From an uncultured Lachnospiraceae bacterium (GTDB lineage Bacteria > Bacillota > Clostridia > Lachnospirales > Lachnospiraceae), in contig CAJUQO010000026.1 in assembly GCA_910588295.1 (NCBI GenBank), positions 1 to 44,000 on the forward strand: a stretch of 44,000 nucleotides of DNA, given 5' to 3'. Both the position numbers and the translations under genes were made by a program. Below the pieces are notes generated by a model that worked only from the letters and a program-made list of their open reading frames with translations, did not search any database and was not told the DNA's origin. The number at the start of each line of letters is the position of its first letter. Position 1 is the stretch's first letter. Shown piece by piece: positions 15,654 to 23,439 of this stretch.

Positions 15654-17042
15654 ATGAAGCATATGACTTTGCAGCGTATCGCGGAGGCTTGCCGCGGGGT
15701 ATATCATGGTCCGGAGGAATTGCTGGAGAAGGAGGTATCGTCGATCACCACCGACAGCCGCGAGGTGGAAGAGGGCGCGCTGTTCGTGCCCATCGTGGGT
15801 GTCCATGTGGATGGCCATTCCTTTATAGGCCAGGTGATGGATAAGGGAGCGCTGGCCACGCTGTCTGAGCGGGAACTGGGCCCGCAGCCTTATCCATACA
15901 TACGGGTGATGTCCTGTCTGCGGGCGGTACGGTACATGGCGGAGGAATATCTGAAGGAGCTTAAAATTCCTGTGGTGGGGGTCACCGGGAGTGTGGGCAA
16001 GACCAGCACGAAGGAAGTGGTTGCGGCGGTGCTGGCCAGGAAGTTTAGGGTGTTAAAGACCCAGGGCAACCACAATAACGAGCTGGGGCTCCCCCTCACG
16101 GTGTTTTCTCTGAGAGAAGGGCATGAAATCGCCGTGCTGGAGATGGGGATCAGCAATTTCGGGGAGATGAGCCGTCTGGCCCGGATCGCCCGGCCGGATG
16201 TGGGCGTGATCACGAATATTGGCTGGTGCCATCTGGAGAATCTGAGGAGCCGGGAGGGCGTCTTTCAGGCAAAGACGGAGCTGCTGGACTGGATTAAGCC
16301 GGAGGGTCGGATCATTTTAAACGGCGACGACGATATGCTCTGCCGCGTGGAGGAACACAAAGGCCGGAGGTCGGTATTTTTCGGCCTGAATCCGGAGTTT
16401 CCCGTGTGGGCGGATCATGTGGAGGGGCTGGGGCTTAAGGGGATCCGCTGCCGCATTCATGCCGGCGGGCAGGAGAGTGAGCTCACAATCCCTCTGCCGG
16501 GGCAGCACATGGTTTACAATGCCCTGGCCGGGGCGGCTGTGGGGCTGGCCTTCGGCATGGATCTTAAAGAGATCTGCAGCGGTATCGAAGGGCTGCAGGC
16601 CCTGGGAGGACGGTTTAATATCCTTACATGCGGCGGCATGACGGTGGTGGACGATTGCTACAATGCCAGCCCGGTGTCCGTGAAAGCGTCGCTGGAGATG
16701 CTCCAGGACGGTTCGGGGCGGCGGGTGGCTATCCTCGGCGATATGGGTGAGCTGGGGGATGATGAGGTGGAGCTTCACGAAGAGGTGGGCAGATTTGCGG
16801 GAAGGCAGAAGATTGAGGCCCTCTATACGGTGGGGCCGTTGTGCCGCTATCTGGCGGAGGCCGCCCGGAGTGAGAATCCAGGGCTCGTGGTGGAGCATTA
16901 CAACACTTTGCGGGAATTTCTCCCTCTGGTTTCAGAGAAGACGGAGCCGGGGGACACCGTTCTTGTAAAGGCATCCCATTTTATGGAGTTCGGTCAGATC
17001 GTGGAGCGTCTGACGGGAAAGAAGAACGGCGTAGAGAAATAA
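15654..17042 (+). CDS. murF: UDP-N-acetylmuramoyl-tripeptide--D-alanyl-D-alanine ligase (MurF)
   Basis: A 462-aa cytoplasmic Mur ligase that adds D-Ala-D-Ala to the UDP-MurNAc-tripeptide, the last soluble step of precursor synthesis. Residues 1 to about 100 form the UDP-binding domain (ITTDSREVEEGALFVP). The ATP P-loop is GVTGSVGKTSTKE at about 109-121. QGNHNNELGLPLT and YNASPVSVKASL are characteristic of MurF. The C-terminal domain includes ILGDMGELG. The length is normal for the family. AAAGGAG lies upstream of the start. Its place immediately after ddl fits the pathway order. A strong terminator follows. Confidence 0.96.
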   Translation: MKHMTLQRIAEACRGVYHGPEELLEKEVSSITTDSREVEEGALFVPIVGVHVDGHSFIGQVMDKGALATLSERELGPQPYPYIRVMSCLRAVRYMAEEYLKELKIPVVGVTGSVGKTSTKEVVAAVLARKFRVLKTQGNHNNELGLPLTVFSLREGHEIAVLEMGISNFGEMSRLARIARPDVGVITNIGWCHLENLRSREGVFQAKTELLDWIKPEGRIILNGDDDMLCRVEEHKGRRSVFFGLNPEFPVWADHVEGLGLKGIRCRIHAGGQESELTIPLPGQHMVYNALAGAAVGLAFGMDLKEICSGIEGLQALGGRFNILTCGGMTVVDDCYNASPVSVKASLEMLQDGSGRRVAILGDMGELGDDEVELHEEVGRFAGRQKIEALYTVGPLCRYLAEAARSENPGLVVEHYNTLREFLPLVSEKTEPGDTVLVKASHFMEFGQIVERLTGKKNGVEK

Positions 17043-17058
17043 AAACGGCATAAAAGTG

Positions 17059-17095
17059 CGGTCGGACAGAGAGCTATCCGGCCGCGTTTTTTTTC
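17059..17095. terminator. Terminator between murF and plsC
   Basis: GCGGTCGGA (17059-17067) pairs with TCCGGCCGC (17078-17086) with one G-U pair, followed by GTTTTTTTT. It ends murF and faces the convergent acyltransferase gene. Confidence 0.82.
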
Positions 17096-17811
17096 ACCAT
17101 TTCTATAATTATATTTCTTGTGTAGGCTCCGATGGTTTTTTTATCCGCTTTATCAAGCTCTGAGGGACGGAAGGGTTTGCCGTATTCCAGCGTCACCCGC
17201 GTTCCCCTGATGAAGGGGAAATGGTCCTCAAAAATAGCTGAGGTATTGGTCAGGGCGAAGGGGATGATCGGGCAGTCGGTCTTGGTGGCGATCTTAAACG
17301 CGCCCTCACGGAAAGGTAAGAGTTCCGTCTGATCAGATCCGGTGCTGCGGGTGCCTTCAGGAAATACACAGACAGAAATTCCGTTTTTGATATGTTCGAT
17401 GCCCGTTAAAATGGTTTTAAGCCCCTGTCGGATATCGTCCCTGTCCAGGAAAAGACAGTGCAGCAGCCGCATCCAGACGGACAGGAGGGGAACCCGCTCG
17501 ATTTCCTTTTTGGCCATGTAACCGGTAAGCCGGGGACAGCGGGCGTAGGTGGCGACGATATCAAAAAAGCCTCTGTGGTTGCCGATGTAGAGCACGGCTT
17601 CGTCCTTGGGGACATTTTCCTCGCCGATTACAGTCAGGCGGCAGCCGGAGAGCCACAGGATGACTTTGAAGGCCCATTGCACGATGCGCAGGGAAGAGAT
17701 GTCCCGCAGGGCGGGGTTTTTCTTTCCGATCAGCCATTCTATGAAAAAGATGGGAATGGAAAGAATAAGAAATGTGATTAAAAACAAGGCAACAAGCAAC
17801 AGACGAATCAT
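17074..17811 (-). CDS. plsC: 1-acyl-sn-glycerol-3-phosphate acyltransferase (PlsC family)
   Basis: A 245-aa membrane-associated acyltransferase, probably making phosphatidic acid from lysophosphatidic acid. An N-terminal hydrophobic segment (about 3-26) anchors it. The catalytic HxxxxD motif appears as NHRGFFD (about residues 84-90), and FPEGTRS (about 155-161) is the second family motif. The length is standard. The start at 17811 has GAGG upstream, and a good sigma-A promoter lies at 17865-17893. It is divergent from the lipoprotein-sipL operon and convergent with murF; its C-terminus extends into the murF terminator. Confidence 0.92.
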   Translation of the reverse strand: MIRLLLVALFLITFLILSIPIFFIEWLIGKKNPALRDISSLRIVQWAFKVILWLSGCRLTVIGEENVPKDEAVLYIGNHRGFFDIVATYARCPRLTGYMAKKEIERVPLLSVWMRLLHCLFLDRDDIRQGLKTILTGIEHIKNGISVCVFPEGTRSTGSDQTELLPFREGAFKIATKTDCPIIPFALTNTSAIFEDHFPFIRGTRVTLEYGKPFRPSELDKADKKTIGAYTRNIIIEMVKKNAAG

Positions 17812-17864
17812 GATAAACTATCCTCTCTTTGCCGCGGCTGTGGAATATGCCGGGCTCTTTCCCT

Positions 17865-17893
17865 ATTATAGCTGACCCTCAGCCCGTATGCAA
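17865..17893 (-). promoter_or_regulatory. Sigma-A promoter of plsC
   Basis: Minus strand TTGCAT (17893-17888), a 17-base spacer and a perfect TATAAT (17870-17865). Confidence 0.75.
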
Positions 17894-17914
17894 GAAATGT
17901 ATATTGGAAAAGCG

Positions 17915-17942
17915 GCATATTTTTCCCGGAAATTCATACAAT
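17915..17942 (+). promoter_or_regulatory. Sigma-E-like sporulation promoter
   Basis: GCATATT (17915-17921), 13 bases, then CATACAAT (17935-17942). This matches the mother-cell sigma-E consensus (ATATT, 13-15 bases, CATACA-T). No good sigma-A -35 is found for the same -10. It lies 56 bases upstream of the lipoprotein gene that precedes sipL. SipL is sigma-E-controlled in Clostridioides difficile, which supports the call. Confidence 0.65.
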
Positions 17943-17998
17943 TAAGCAAAGCTGTATGCAGGTGAGGAGGGCGCCGCTGTGCGCCGCAGGAGGAAATA

Positions 17999-18412
17999 AT
18001 GCATAAATGGATATGGGGGCTATGTGCGGCTCTGCTTTTGACGACGGGTTTTTGGGGCTGTAGTTTTTCCTCTTTCACAGACGGAGAGGGACGGGAGCTG
18101 GATTTTACTGTGGTGTCCCGTTCGGAATTACCCGAGGAGGTGGAGGCGGTGCTGTCCCAGCAGCTGGGAACGGGTTTTCAGACGGCCTGTCAGTATGAGG
18201 AATATCTGTATCTGATCTGCGGGTATCCGGCCCAGAAGACCAGCGGGTACAGCGTGCAGGTGAAGAAGCTGACGGCCACTGACGAAGCGATCTATTTTCA
18301 GTCGGAGCTTCTCGGCCCTTCGGGGGAGGAGACGGTGGCTGAGGAGGAGACGGTGCCCTGGCTGGTGGTGAAGACCGAGTATCTGGATCTGCCGGTAATC
18401 TTTGAGAGCTGA
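17999..18412 (+). CDS. PrcB-like small lipoprotein, probable sporulation gene
   Basis: A 137-aa exported protein. Residues 1-20 are a signal peptide, and Cys21 in FWGCS is the likely lipidation site, although the lipobox is not canonical because Phe and Trp precede Gly-Cys. Residues about 70-135 resemble the PrcB C-terminal domain: hydrophobic strand, Tyr-Pro, then TSGYSVQVKK and a closing VPWLVVKTE. Members of that family accompany secreted proteases or sporulation proteins; the function here is unknown. GGAGG lies just upstream of the start. The sipL gene begins 40 bases downstream and both appear to share the sigma-E-like promoter, suggesting expression in the mother cell. Confidence 0.8.
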   Translation: MHKWIWGLCAALLLTTGFWGCSFSSFTDGEGRELDFTVVSRSELPEEVEAVLSQQLGTGFQTACQYEEYLYLICGYPAQKTSGYSVQVKKLTATDEAIYFQSELLGPSGEETVAEEETVPWLVVKTEYLDLPVIFES

Positions 18413-18452
18413 GGGGGGCAGGTTAATGATGGAAGATAGTAGGAGGTAGGAG

Positions 18453-20018
18453 ATGGAGATTCAGAAAAAGGAGTATCGGATCATTCGGCAGAAGAGCTGT
18501 GCAGCCAGCCAGATCACATTGGACGAGGATTACAATGTGCCGGACAGCAGGCCGGATGTGGGACGGATGATACAGAAGAAAGGAAGCGTGCAGATCCAGA
18601 AGGTGAAAGTTCAGGAAGGCCGGGCCGGTCTGACGGGGCGGCTGGCGTTCTGCCTTTTGTACGTATCGGATGATGAGGAGCGCAGGATCCACAGCCTGGA
18701 CGGAGTGATCCCGTTAGACGAGACGCTGAATCTGGAGGGGCTTCATGACGGCGATAAGATCCGCTTGAAATGGGAGGTGGAGGATCTGACGATCCGGCTG
18801 ATCCATCCCCGCAAACTGAATATTCAGGCAATCATCACCTTTGAGGCGGTGGTTCATGAAAATGTGGCCCTGATGCTGCCGGAGGATGTGCGGGCGGCCG
18901 AGGGGGTGTCCATCAAAAAACAGGATGTCCGTATCCTAGGTATCTGCGTACATAGAAAGGACACGATCCGCAGGAAGGAAGAGATCACCCTGCCGTCCAA
19001 CAAGCCGGATGTGGAGGAGATCCTCTGGCACGACGCCCAGATTCGGGGGCTGGAGATGCGGTGCGGCGACGGGGAGATCCTATTAAAAGGCGAGCTGTTT
19101 GTGTTTGTTTTGTACATGGGCGGGGAGGAAAATAATCCGCCGGAGTGGATCGAGCAGGCCATACCCTTCAATGATTCCCTGGAATGCGAACAGTGCCGCG
19201 CCGACATGCTCCCGAACATTGATCTGCAAATGATCCAGGCCAGCGTCACGGCAAAACCCGACGCCGACGGTGAGGAGCGTCTTTTGCAGGCCGAGGTAGT
19301 GCTGGAAGCGGATATCCGTCTCCAGCGGGAGGAGACTTTCAATCTTCTTATGGACGCCTATGCGCCGACAAAGGATTATATTCCTGTGTGCAGGGAGGAG
19401 AATACGGAGCATCTGCTGATCAAAAACGATGCGAAATGCCGTATCAGCGACCGGGTAGAGGCCGGGGATGTGCCGGGGAAGATCCTGCAGATCTGCCACA
19501 GCGACGGATCTGTCAAGGTAGACCGCACGGAGATCCGGGAAGAGGGGATTTATGTGGAGGGCGTACTGATGGTGCGCATTCTGTATATTGTCAGCGACGA
19601 CAACATGCCCTTTTACGCCATGGAGGCTTCCGTGCCCTTCCAGCATCTGATCGAAGTGCCGGAGATCGAGGCGGACTGTCGGTTTGATATGCGCACAGAT
19701 CTGGAGCAGCTCTCTACTGCCATGGTGGACAGCCGGGAGATCGAGCTGAAGGCGGTACTGAATTTCAATACGCTGGTGCTTTGCCCGAACCGGCTGTGTC
19801 TGGTGCAGGAGATCCGGGAAAATGAGCTGGATACGGCCCGCATCCGCGACCTGCCGGGCATTGTCAGCTATCGGGTGAGGCCGGAGGATTCGCTGTGGGA
19901 TTTGGCGAAGCGGTTTTATACTACCATTGGGGAGATCCAGGCGCTGAATGAACTGCCGGAGGATTCGGAGCTCCGACCTGGCCAGACCCTGCTTCTTGTG
20001 AAAAATGTGGAAAGTTAA
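18453..20018 (+). CDS. sipL: SipL-like spore coat assembly protein (SPOCS/DUF3794 + LysM)
   Basis: A 521-aa protein whose length and layout match C. difficile SipL, the partner of the coat ATPase SpoIVA. Most of it consists of repeated DUF3794 (SPOCS) units, each about 130 residues with a recurrent ending such as VEGVLMVRILYI. The last about 50 residues (471-521) are a LysM domain, with SYRVRPEDSLWDLAKRF at its start. In C. difficile this LysM domain binds SpoIVA at the forespore surface. There is no signal peptide, which fits a mother-cell cytoplasmic coat protein. The ribosome-binding site is AGGAGG with normal spacing. It follows the PrcB-like lipoprotein and precedes ispE. Confidence 0.88.
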   Translation: MEIQKKEYRIIRQKSCAASQITLDEDYNVPDSRPDVGRMIQKKGSVQIQKVKVQEGRAGLTGRLAFCLLYVSDDEERRIHSLDGVIPLDETLNLEGLHDGDKIRLKWEVEDLTIRLIHPRKLNIQAIITFEAVVHENVALMLPEDVRAAEGVSIKKQDVRILGICVHRKDTIRRKEEITLPSNKPDVEEILWHDAQIRGLEMRCGDGEILLKGELFVFVLYMGGEENNPPEWIEQAIPFNDSLECEQCRADMLPNIDLQMIQASVTAKPDADGEERLLQAEVVLEADIRLQREETFNLLMDAYAPTKDYIPVCREENTEHLLIKNDAKCRISDRVEAGDVPGKILQICHSDGSVKVDRTEIREEGIYVEGVLMVRILYIVSDDNMPFYAMEASVPFQHLIEVPEIEADCRFDMRTDLEQLSTAMVDSREIELKAVLNFNTLVLCPNRLCLVQEIRENELDTARIRDLPGIVSYRVRPEDSLWDLAKRFYTTIGEIQALNELPEDSELRPGQTLLLVKNVES

Positions 20019-20036
20019 AAAAATGAGACAAAGGCC

Positions 20037-20066
20037 TTTACAGTTCTGAAAAAAATATGCTACAGT
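20037..20066 (+). promoter_or_regulatory. Candidate promoter of ispE
   Basis: TTTACA (20037-20042), an 18-base spacer and TACAGT (20061-20066) in an AT-rich region after sipL. Nearby ATACAGTAT repeats (20060-20085) could be an operator. Confidence 0.4.
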
Positions 20067-20124
20067 ATTTAAAATACAGTATACAAAATACGGATCATGT
20101 GCAAAGGGACAAAGGAGGAAGGCG

Positions 20125-20994
20125 ATGAGGCTGCGGGCGATGGCAAAGATCAATCTGGGCCTGGATGTATTGGGAAAACGGGCCGACGGGTACCACGATG
20201 TGCGGATGGTCATGCAGACTGTTTATATGTATGATACGCTGGATCTGACGATGCAGGTCAGGCCGGGGATCACCGTGGAGACCAATCTGCCCTTTCTGCC
20301 CGTGGATAAGGGAAATCTGGTTTACCGGGCGGCGCAGCTTCTGATGGATGAATTTGATATCCGGAATGGCCTGCACATCCGGCTGAACAAGCATATCCCG
20401 GTGGCGGCCGGGATGGCCGGCGGCAGTTCGGACGCGGCGGCAGTACTGGTGGGGGTGAATCGGATGTTCCGCCTGGGCCTGTCCGGGAGCGAGCTGATGA
20501 AACGGGGCGTACAGGTGGGAGCCGACGTGCCCTACTGTGTGATGCGGGGAACGGTTCTGGCGGAGGGAATCGGTGAAAAGCTTACGCCTCTGCCGCCGGC
20601 TCCGGACTGCCATGTGCTGATCGCCAAACCGCCTGTCAACGTGTCCACCCGTTATGTGTACGAGCGTCTCCGGCTGGATTCGTCCACCGTCCATCCGGAC
20701 ATTGACGGTCTGCTCGCCGGCATAAACAGCGGGGATCTGCGGAGGGTGGCAGCGGGCCTCGGCAATGTGCTGGAATCGGTGACGATCCCGGCCTGTCCGG
20801 TGATCGGCGAGATCAGGGAATGTATGCTGGAAAACGGCGCTCTGGGGGCCCTGATGAGCGGCAGCGGCCCCACCGTGTTCGGGCTGTATGAAAACGGCAG
20901 TCAGGCAAAACGGGCCAGGGATATCCTGCGTCAGTCAGGAAAAGCAAAAATTGTGTATCTGACAAAATTATTTCACCGTTCAGCCAGCAGCTGA
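20125..20994 (+). CDS. ispE: 4-diphosphocytidyl-2-C-methyl-D-erythritol kinase (IspE)
   Basis: A 289-aa GHMP kinase of the MEP isoprenoid pathway, phosphorylating CDP-ME at the 2-hydroxyl with ATP. The N-terminus AKINLGLDVLGKRADGYH is diagnostic, with the catalytic Lys and the substrate-side His. The ATP loop is PVAAGMAGGSSDAAA (about residues 92-106). GALMSGSGPTVFG near the C-terminus is the third GHMP motif. AAAGGAGG lies upstream. A palindromic repeat overlaps the stop codon at 20974-21000. A GntR regulator follows after a repeat-rich spacer; no other MEP gene is near. Confidence 0.96.
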   Translation: MRLRAMAKINLGLDVLGKRADGYHDVRMVMQTVYMYDTLDLTMQVRPGITVETNLPFLPVDKGNLVYRAAQLLMDEFDIRNGLHIRLNKHIPVAAGMAGGSSDAAAVLVGVNRMFRLGLSGSELMKRGVQVGADVPYCVMRGTVLAEGIGEKLTPLPPAPDCHVLIAKPPVNVSTRYVYERLRLDSSTVHPDIDGLLAGINSGDLRRVAAGLGNVLESVTIPACPVIGEIRECMLENGALGALMSGSGPTVFGLYENGSQAKRARDILRQSGKAKIVYLTKLFHRSASS

Positions 20995-21000
20995 ACGGTG
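20974..21000. repeat. Palindromic repeat overlapping the ispE stop
   Basis: CACCGTTCAG, 7-base loop, CTGAACGGTG: a 10-bp perfect inverted repeat that contains the ispE stop codon (20992-20994). It resembles the GTAACAGTTCAGC palindrome at 26483. A related half-site, GGCTGAACTGTAAC, occurs at 21102-21115 in the same spacer, and the two may bound one degenerate element. Confidence 0.6.
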
Positions 21001-21147
21001 ACGGAATCCGCCCATTTGAAGTTTGCCTGTGGCAAAGGGGCAAATTTCCTCTTGGCCTAATGTATGCGTTCTTACGGACTTTGCTTCAGCGTAAAGTCCT
21101 GGGCTGAACTGTAACAAAATGATTTCACAGTGGAGGAAACACAAGAG

Positions 21148-21825
21148 ATGAATGATTTTCAGGTTCGTATGGATGAGTATCTCCCTCTGAGGGATGTGGT
21201 GTACAATACGCTCCGGCAGGCCATACTGACAGGGGAACTGCAGCCGGGGGAACGGCTGATGGAGATTGCTTTGGCAAACCGGCTCGGCGTCAGCCGTACG
21301 CCGGTGCGGGAGGCGATCCGTAAGCTGGAGCTGGACGGCCTGGTGGTCATGATGCCCCGGCGGGGCGCCCATGTGGCCCAGATCACGGAAAAGGATTTGA
21401 ACGAGGTATTGGAGGTGAGGATCGGCCTGGAGGAAATGGCCGTGCGCTTTGCCTGCCAGCGGATGTCCGAAGAGCAATTGCAGGAGATACGTCAGGCGGC
21501 AAAGGAGTTTGAGCGCCTGGTGGACAAGGGGGATCTGACAGCCTTGGCCCAGGCCGACGAGCATTTCCATGCCCTGATCTATAAAGCCACAGCCAACGAC
21601 TGTCTGTGCGGTATTACGAATAATCTGCGGGAGCAGGTGTACCGTTACCGGATTGAATATCTGAAAGACAGCGCCGTGCGGGCGACGCTGGCCGCGGAGC
21701 ACGGGGAGATCTGCGACGCGCTGGCGGCCCGGGATGTGGAGCGGGCCCGGCGGGCCCTGTGCAGCCATATAGAAAACCAGCAGCAGGCGATTATCCGAAG
21801 TTTAAAGAATAAAAAGGAAAAATAA
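21148..21825 (+). CDS. GntR-family transcriptional regulator (FCD/FadR subfamily)
   Basis: A 225-aa DNA-binding regulator. Residues about 10-75 form the winged helix-turn-helix, with the family recognition segment VSRTPVREAIRKLELDGLV. Residues about 80-220 form the all-helical FCD ligand domain, including VRIGLEEMAVRFA and DEHFHALIYKAT, whose His and Asp residues usually bind a metal and a carboxylate effector. The start at 21148 is preferred to the GTG at 21130, because the GGAGGA at 21132-21137 serves as ribosome-binding site. The effector is unknown. A terminator separates it from gerA, so it need not control the Ger genes. Confidence 0.92.
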   Translation: MNDFQVRMDEYLPLRDVVYNTLRQAILTGELQPGERLMEIALANRLGVSRTPVREAIRKLELDGLVVMMPRRGAHVAQITEKDLNEVLEVRIGLEEMAVRFACQRMSEEQLQEIRQAAKEFERLVDKGDLTALAQADEHFHALIYKATANDCLCGITNNLREQVYRYRIEYLKDSAVRATLAAEHGEICDALAARDVERARRALCSHIENQQQAIIRSLKNKKEK

Positions 21826-21837
21826 GGACATAGTAAA

Positions 21838-21865
21838 AGAGGTACCAGAGGGTATCTCTTTTTTT
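21838..21865 (+). terminator. Terminator between GntR gene and gerA
   Basis: AGAGGTACC (21838-21846) pairs with GGTATCTCT (21851-21859) and is followed by a T7 run. It lies only 27 bases from the gerA start, so any gerA promoter must be within or upstream of it, or read-through occurs. Confidence 0.82.
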
Positions 21866-21891
21866 AATGTTTTTATGGAGGAGGAAATCGT

Positions 21892-23439
21892 ATGCAGACA
21901 CCGGTATCTATGGATATCCGTGAAAATAAAGCTTATGTTGAAGCCGTCTGCGCAGATTGTGTGGATATCATCCGGCAGGAAGTGCATTTCGGCAAGGAGC
22001 AAAAGACCGAGGGGCTGCTGGTTTTCGTGGAGGTGACGGCCTCCAACGTGCTCCTGCAGGAGTCGGTGATGGGACGGCTGTTTGCCAGGCTGGACGGTCT
22101 GGCGCCGGGGGAACTGGCCGCTGTTCTCGAGGAAAATCGCATGGGTGTGTCCAGAAGCAAGCAGCTCGCCACCATGGAGGACGCCATGGCCGGGATGCTG
22201 ACCGGCGACATGGTGCTTTTTGTGGATGGCTATGACAAGGCGATCCAGTTGGCGGACAAGGGGTATCCCGGCAAGCCGGTGGGAAACTGTGAGGCTGAAA
22301 AAGTGATCCGGGGATCCAGCGAGGGCTTCACCGATTCCGTGAAAATCAATGAGGCTCTGGTGCGCAAGCGGATCCGCAGCACGGGTATGAAAGCAGTGGA
22401 ACTGCGAAAGGGGATCCGTTCCAACACCACCGTGGCGATCCTGTATATGGAGGAGCTGGTGGATCCCTCCTTTTTAAAGCAGCTGCAGGACGGGTTAGAG
22501 AAATATGTGATCGACGGCATATTTGACGGGGGTACTTTGGAACAGCTTCTGGAAAAGGACTGGATGTCCCCCTTTCCCCAGTTTCAATCCACTCAGCGGC
22601 CGGATCGGACGGCCATGGAGCTTTTGGACGGGCGGGTGGCGGTAATCTGCGACAATTCCCCCACCGCCCTGCTATTTCCCGCCGGGTTTTCCTCCTATCT
22701 GCGGGTCAGCGAGGATCGCTACAACCGGTTTGAACTGGTGACTTTTGAGAGGCTGCTCCGTTACGGGGCCATGTTGGCGGCTCTATTGATCTCGGGCCTG
22801 TATCTGTCGGTGATTAATTTCCATACCCAGATCCTGCCCACGCCTCTTCTATTGTCTCTGGCGGAGGCCCGCTCCGGGGTACCCTTTCCGGCGCTCATAG
22901 AGGTGCTGATCATGGAGATATCTTTTGAGATGATCCGGGAGGCCGGGGTACGGATGCCGGGGCCCCTAAGCGGTACCATCGGCATCGTGGGAGGCCTGAT
23001 TATCGGCGACGCGGCGGTGTCGGCCAACCTGGTAAGCCCCATGTCGGTGATCGTGGTGGCTTTCAGCGCCTTAAGCTCTTTTGCGGTTCCCGATGAGGAG
23101 TTGTCGGCGGCCCTGCGGCTGGTCAAATACCTGTTTATCCTGCTGGGCGGATTCCTGGGGCTGGCGGGTATTGCCGGGGGGCTGTATCTGATGGGGCTCC
23201 ATCTGTGCGGCCTGGAGAGCTTCGGCGTGCCCTATCTGCGGATCGGCAAACCGAAGACGCTGGACAAAAATGACCGTATATGGCGCGCGCCCATGCGCTT
23301 CCTGCGCTACCGTCCCTACTACGTCCCCAGGGATCAGGCCGTACGTCTCCGGGAAAACAGCGGGAAAGCGGAAGAAACAAAAATGAACGTGAAAAAAACT
23401 CGTTCAGTGAGAAAAAGCAATCAGGGAGGTCGGGCATGA
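21892..23439 (+). CDS. gerA: GerA-family spore germination receptor subunit A
   Basis: A 515-aa inner-spore-membrane protein of the GerA/GerKA/SpoVAF family. It has a soluble N-terminal half of about 280 residues and a C-terminal membrane half (about 285-440) with several helices. The segment GVPFPALIEVLIMEISFEMIREAG and the stretch PLSGTIGIVGGLIIGDAA are the hallmark of the family. A hydrophilic tail includes RFLRYRPYYVPRDQ. GerA subunits, with B and C, form germinant-gated receptors. Which small molecule it senses cannot be told from sequence. AGGAGG precedes the start. The stop overlaps the next start as ATGA, which implies tight coupling with the fused B/C subunit. A SpoVAF role is less likely because no spoVA genes are near. 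Confidence 0.92.
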   Translation: MQTPVSMDIRENKAYVEAVCADCVDIIRQEVHFGKEQKTEGLLVFVEVTASNVLLQESVMGRLFARLDGLAPGELAAVLEENRMGVSRSKQLATMEDAMAGMLTGDMVLFVDGYDKAIQLADKGYPGKPVGNCEAEKVIRGSSEGFTDSVKINEALVRKRIRSTGMKAVELRKGIRSNTTVAILYMEELVDPSFLKQLQDGLEKYVIDGIFDGGTLEQLLEKDWMSPFPQFQSTQRPDRTAMELLDGRVAVICDNSPTALLFPAGFSSYLRVSEDRYNRFELVTFERLLRYGAMLAALLISGLYLSVINFHTQILPTPLLLSLAEARSGVPFPALIEVLIMEISFEMIREAGVRMPGPLSGTIGIVGGLIIGDAAVSANLVSPMSVIVVAFSALSSFAVPDEELSAALRLVKYLFILLGGFLGLAGIAGGLYLMGLHLCGLESFGVPYLRIGKPKTLDKNDRIWRAPMRFLRYRPYYVPRDQAVRLRENSGKAEETKMNVKKTRSVRKSNQGGRA

